The notes below the pieces were generated by a model. The model made no database searches, was not told the DNA's origin, and saw nothing but the letters and a program-made list of their open reading frames with translations. Made by a program: the position numbers and the translations under genes. Positions 58,012 through 64,000 of a DNA stretch of 64,000 nt are shown here, one piece after another. The stretch is from Thermomonas sp. (GTDB lineage: Bacteria; Pseudomonadota; Gammaproteobacteria; Xanthomonadales; Xanthomonadaceae). The stretch lies in the NCBI GenBank assembly GCA_016720345.1, contig JADKKV010000001.1:175433-239432 (forward strand). The letters are read 5' to 3'. Positions within the stretch are counted from its first letter, which is position 1, and each line of letters starts with the position of its first letter.

Positions 58012-58053
58012 TGTTTACCGGCGGTGCCGGTGGCCGTCCTTGATCTGGATCAA
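58012..58053 (-). promoter_or_regulatory. FNR/ANR-type site and -10 box before the heme-copper operon
   Basis: TTGATCTGGATCAA at 58040-58053 is a perfect match to TTGAT-N4-ATCAA. A -10-like TAAACA lies on the minus strand at 58017-58012. If transcription starts near 58005, the palindrome centre is at about -41.5, the class II activation position. It is about 195 bases upstream of the first gene. This predicts induction at low oxygen, or by NO if the regulator is DNR. Confidence 0.75.
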
Positions 58054-58103
58054 CCGCCCCTGAATATACAGCCCCGCGCCGGCGGCGTGCAGGCCGCGCG
58101 CAA

Positions 58104-58769
58104 TCACCGGCGCGGGTCGTTGCCGGCTTCGACATGCCGCTGCAGCGCGAGGAACCGCCGCGCCATCATCGCCGGCTCGTGCGGCGAGGGCAGCGCCCCC
58201 ACCACCCGGCCGGCCGGGTCCACCACCATCACCGAGGCGGTGTGCTCGAAGCTGGTGCGGCCGTTCCCGTCGCGCCGCTTGGCGTAGTGCGCCGCCATCG
58301 AGCCGGCCAGCGTGGCAAGCTCCGCGCCCTCGCCTACAAGGCCGACGAACTCCGGGTCGAAGTACTCCAGGTAAGGCCTGATGCCCGCGGCGGTGTCGTT
58401 CTCCGGATCCACGGTCACGAACAGGAAGCGGTGCCTGGCGGCGGCGGGATCGCGCTCGAGCAATTCGCGGCGGAACCCCCGCAGGGCCTGCAGGGTGGTC
58501 GGGCACACGTCCGGGCACTGCAGGAACCCGAAGAACACGAAACTCCATTGCCCCCTGAAGGACGCTTCATCGAAGGCTTCGCCACGATCGGTGCGCATCC
58601 GGAACGGTGCCACCGGGCGCGCGACCGGCCACAGCACGGCCTGCAGTTCGGGTGAGGCCGCCACGGCATCCGCCGCCCTCGGCGGGGCCTGCATCCATGC
58701 CCAAAGCACGGCGGCGAGTGCAACGGTAGCGACCAGCGGCGCGATCCAGCGCAATGGAGTTGTCCGCAT
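58104..58769 (-). CDS. SCO1/SenC-family copper chaperone, second copy
   Basis: 221 residues. N-terminal membrane anchor (WIAPLVATVALAAVLWAWM). Copper site in FFGFLQCPDVCPTTLQALRG near residue 88 (CPDVC), then VTVDPENDT and the conserved His in FEHTASVMVVD near 178. This copy has the canonical CPxxCP form, unlike the CFQVC of the SCO gene inside the operon. It lies upstream of the heme-copper operon, in the same direction, ending about 50 bases before the FNR-type site. Divergent from the DUF420 gene. Confidence 0.94.
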   Translation of the reverse strand: MRTTPLRWIAPLVATVALAAVLWAWMQAPPRAADAVAASPELQAVLWPVARPVAPFRMRTDRGEAFDEASFRGQWSFVFFGFLQCPDVCPTTLQALRGFRRELLERDPAAARHRFLFVTVDPENDTAAGIRPYLEYFDPEFVGLVGEGAELATLAGSMAAHYAKRRDGNGRTSFEHTASVMVVDPAGRVVGALPSPHEPAMMARRFLALQRHVEAGNDPRR

Positions 58770-58841
58770 CGGAGTGTGCTCGGCAGCGGCGCAGGTTGCA
58801 CCTGTCCGCCGCAGGATGCATCGCGACGGGGGTGCGCCGCA

Positions 58842-58855
58842 TTGACCTGGGTCAG
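58842..58855. promoter_or_regulatory. FNR/DNR-like site between SCO and DUF420 genes
   Basis: TTGACCTGGGTCAG matches TTGAC-N4-GTCAA, a DNR/FNR variant, except for its last base. It is centred about 80 bases from both divergent start codons, so it could act on either. Confidence 0.5.
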
Positions 58856-58931
58856 TCGCGCCAACGGATTGCGCGGGGGTTGGCCATGCCGGAAGATGCC
58901 CTCCGCAGCCAGCGCCAGCCACGCCATCCCG

Positions 58932-59354
58932 ATGAATTCCGCAAGCATCCTGCCGCACCTGAATGCCGTCCTGAACGGGATTTCCATCGTCCTGCTGGTG
59001 GTGGCGCGGGTGCTGATCGCCAGGGGCGACATCGAGGCGCACCGGCGCGCGATGCTGTCGGCGCTGGGCGTGTCCGCCCTGTTCCTGTTGTCGTACATCG
59101 CCTACCACGTCACCTCGCCCATCTTCGTTTTCCGGGGACATGGCGTGGTCCGGCCCGTCTACTACACGCTGCTGGTCAGCCACGTGATCCTGGCCGCGGT
59201 TGCCCTGCCGCTGATCCTGGTGACCGCGCGGCTGGGCCTGAAGCGGGCCGTGCCCCGCCACCGTCGCTGGGCGCGCTGGACCTGGCCGATCTGGATGTAT
59301 GTCTCGGTGTCCGGACTCGCGGTGTACCTGATGCTGTACGGAATCGAGAGCTGA
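58932..59354 (+). CDS. DUF420-family membrane protein (CtaM-like)
   Basis: 140 residues with four membrane segments. DUF420 features: HLNAVLNGISIVLLVVARVL, HRRAMLSALGVSALFLLSYI and VSHVILAAVALPLILVTARL, then HRRWARWTWPIWMYVSVSG. The conserved histidines suit metal or heme binding. Related proteins (CtaM) help mature heme-A-type oxidases in Firmicutes. Location next to SCO and the heme-copper operon, sharing an FNR-like site, supports a role in assembling that enzyme. The ATG at 58932 fits the family start. Confidence 0.88.
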   Translation: MNSASILPHLNAVLNGISIVLLVVARVLIARGDIEAHRRAMLSALGVSALFLLSYIAYHVTSPIFVFRGHGVVRPVYYTLLVSHVILAAVALPLILVTARLGLKRAVPRHRRWARWTWPIWMYVSVSGLAVYLMLYGIES

Positions 59355-59470
59355 TCGGAGATGGCTGCCTGCCTGCGTGGTGCAGGTAGGTTCCAGCGGC
59401 CGTGCGACCTGGCTTGCATCGCAACGGAACGGGATTGCCGCGAACGTTCTCGATGCAATCCCGGCAAATG

Positions 59471-59500
59471 AAAAAGGCCGATGGTTTCCCATCGGCCTTT
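59471..59500 (-). terminator. Terminator downstream of tRNA-Arg
   Basis: 9-bp perfect stem, GGCCGATGG (59476-59484) with CCATCGGCC (59489-59497), 4-base loop. Five A on the left give the U-tract for leftward transcripts. The three T on the right could also stop DUF420 transcripts weakly. Confidence 0.85.
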
Positions 59501-59506
59501 CGCATT

Positions 59507-59583
59507 TGGTGCGCCCGGAGAGATTCGAACTCCCGACCCCCAAGTTCGTAGCCTGGTGCTCTATCCAACTGAGCTACGGGCGC
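59507..59583 (-). tRNA. tRNA-Arg (anticodon ACG)
   Basis: 77 bases with CCA, leftward. Acceptor GCGCCCG pairs with CGGGCGC. The anticodon stem CCAGG/CTTGG encloses CTACGAA, giving ACG (read as ICG after editing). D-arm AGCTCAGTTGGATAGAGC and T-arm GAGTTCGAATCTC are canonical. Part of the csrA-side tRNA pair. Confidence 0.95.
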
Positions 59584-59656
59584 AGAAGCGGAATTATGCC
59601 GGTTCGACGAAACCTCCGTCAATCGCGACATCTTGCAAACGCATGAGCAGCCCAGG

Positions 59657-59749
59657 TGGCGGAGACTGAGGGATTCGAACCCTCGATGGAGCTTTTGACC
59701 CCATACTCCCTTAGCAGGGGAGCCCCTTCGGCCTCTCGGGCAAGTCTCC
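59657..59749 (-). tRNA. tRNA-Ser (anticodon GCT)
   Basis: 93 bases with CCA, leftward, with the long variable arm of serine tRNAs. Acceptor AGTCTCC/GGAGACT-type pairing is complete. The anticodon stem CTCCC/GGGAG encloses CTGCTAA, giving GCT for AGC/AGU codons. The T-arm carries GGTTCGAATCC. Lies between csrA and tRNA-Arg. Confidence 0.93.
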
Positions 59750-59814
59750 GAGGGCTGTTCAAGCGAGCGCGAAGGATACAGGCTGCGCCGCGATCCGGCA
59801 ACGCGCCCGGACCT

Positions 59815-60009
59815 TCAGGGCGTTGTTTCGTCGGCGCCCTTGCCGTCGTCGTGCTGGATCCGCTGGTAGATCTCCTCGCGATGCACCGCAACGTCCTTCG
59901 GCGCAGTGATGCCGATCCGCACCTGGTTGCCCTTGACCCCAAGCACCGTCACGGTGATCGCATCGCCGATCATCAATGTCTCGCCTACCCTTCTGGTCAG
60001 GATCAGCAT
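59815..60009 (-). CDS. csrA: Carbon storage regulator CsrA
   Basis: 64 residues. RNA-binding translational regulator. The sequence is textbook: [31 protein letters not shown], and [13 protein letters not shown] with the conserved Arg of VHREE that contacts RNA. The ATG at 60009 is chosen because earlier codons read antisense-like. Downstream of alaS and before the serine tRNA, the standard gammaproteobacterial order. Confidence 0.97.
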   Translation of the reverse strand: MLILTRRVGETLMIGDAITVTVLGVKGNQVRIGITAPKDVAVHREEIYQRIQHDDGKGADETTP

Positions 60010-60126
60010 CGCGCAACTCCCATGTCGCTTCGGCGGTTCCGCCATACCCCTGCAGGCGGATACCGGCACATCCAGTCTCCCCGATCATACGAGGCTTCGT
60101 TCCGTCATCACAAGCGCCCGCGCGGG

Positions 60127-62775
<2,649 letters not shown>

Positions 62776-62930
62776 GCGGGCATCGAAGGTGGCGGGCAGC
62801 ATTCCGCCCGCGAGTCCGACACGATGCGGCCGCGGGTTCGAGTTGGCAACCCAATGGCCCCAGTTTACAGCCCCGCAGGCGCCTGTCGGCCTGCCGGCAC
62901 GCCAACCGACCCCCGCCCTGCTGCGCGGCC

Positions 62931-63424
62931 CTAGTCCGACGTCACCGCCGCCCGCACCTGCTCCATCGAAAACCCTCGCCGCAGCAGGAGATCCGCTGCC
63001 TTGCACCGCGCGTCGCGATCGCCGTCCAGCGCAAGGGGATGGCGGCGGCACACAAGCGCACGGGCGTTCTCCGTCCAGTCGCCATCGAAACCGTCGAGCA
63101 CCCTGGCGATGGCTTCGCTGGCAAGCCCGTGCGTGGCCAGCTCGGCGCGGATATAGGCCGGGCCATAGCCACTGGCGGCGCGGCTGCGCACGACCGACTC
63201 GGCGAAACGGGCGTCATCCTGCCAGCCCGCCTCGGTCAACTTGTCGATCGCGGCAGCGGCCTGTTCCCGCTCCACGCCGCGCTGCTGGAGCTTGCGCGCC
63301 AACTCCTGGCGGGAGTGCTCGCGCCGGGTCAGCAGGCCCAGCGCGCGCTGCAAGGGAGAAGGCTCCGGGCGGCGGCGCTTCGGCGCTGACGAGGACGCCA
63401 CACCGTCGTCGCCACCCGGCACCG

Positions 63425-63428
<4 letters not shown>
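62931..63428 (-). CDS. recX: RecA regulator RecX
   Basis: 165 residues. Binds RecA filaments and limits their activity. Three-helix repeat elements are visible: [20 protein letters not shown] near residue 30, [20 protein letters not shown] near 64, and [16 protein letters not shown] near 87. The basic N-terminal extension is low-complexity. The ATG overlaps the recA stop by 4 bases, so expression follows recA and the SOS response. Confidence 0.93.

Positions 63429-64000
<572 letters not shown>

Overview
The window is about 69-70% GC. Its gene order and protein sequences fit a Xanthomonadaceae gammaproteobacterium of the Lysobacter/Luteimonas/Thermomonas type. Supporting synteny includes tsaE next to amiC, pcnB-folK-panBCD-pgi, dapA-bamC, gcvR-bcp-phoH, a zwf-pgl-edd-glk-eda Entner-Doudoroff operon, and recA-recX-alaS-csrA followed by tRNA-Ser and tRNA-Arg. 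The species cannot be told from this window. No phage, insertion sequence or CRISPR array was seen.

Layout. 1-3.6 kb: cell-wall amidase (partial), tsaE, nnr and queG. 3.7-9.3 kb: leftward operon pcnB-folK-panB-panC-panD-pgi. 9.4-14.2 kb: tRNA-Glu, fdxA, dapA-bamC, gcvR-bcp and a frameshifted phoH. 14.2-16.7 kb: a small HTH regulator coupled to a badly broken SulP transporter, then thiD without a recognisable start codon. 16.7-23.4 kb: a leftward acyl-CoA cluster (zinc-independent oxidoreductase, acyl-CoA dehydrogenase, SDR, APH-type kinase, histidine phosphatase, SDR) with a divergent LysR gene. 23.4-25.1 kb: fabA-fabB. 25.3-31 kb: the Entner-Doudoroff operon. 31-46.6 kb: a starch/maltodextrin locus with an SLC5 sugar transporter, a TonB-dependent receptor broken by many indels, GH97 and GH13 glucosidases, a pullulanase-type enzyme, an MFS permease, an exported amylase and a LacI regulator. 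46.7-49.5 kb: a propeller-sensor diguanylate cyclase.

49.5-59.4 kb holds the most unusual locus. It encodes two different heme-copper oxidase-superfamily catalytic subunits, a CuA subunit, a one-helix subunit, heme-O synthase, two SCO copper chaperones, and a three-part cytochrome b/[2Fe-2S]/FAD-NAD(P) fusion protein. Neither catalytic subunit has a tyrosine after the helix VI copper-ligand histidine. A perfect FNR-type palindrome sits at class II spacing before the operon, and a related site lies between the second SCO gene and a DUF420 gene. I read this as a low-oxygen or NO-responsive terminal oxidase or NO-reductase-like locus, possibly with its own NAD(P)H-linked electron input. That reading is inference. 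59.5-64 kb: two tRNAs, csrA, alaS, recX and the end of recA.

How it fits together: extracellular starch products are imported and cut to glucose, glucose is phosphorylated by glk and burned through the Entner-Doudoroff enzymes encoded next door. Two indel-dense stretches (about 14.85-15.95 kb and 33.66-34.62 kb) and one homopolymer frameshift in phoH may be real gene decay or local sequence error; the raw reads would decide.
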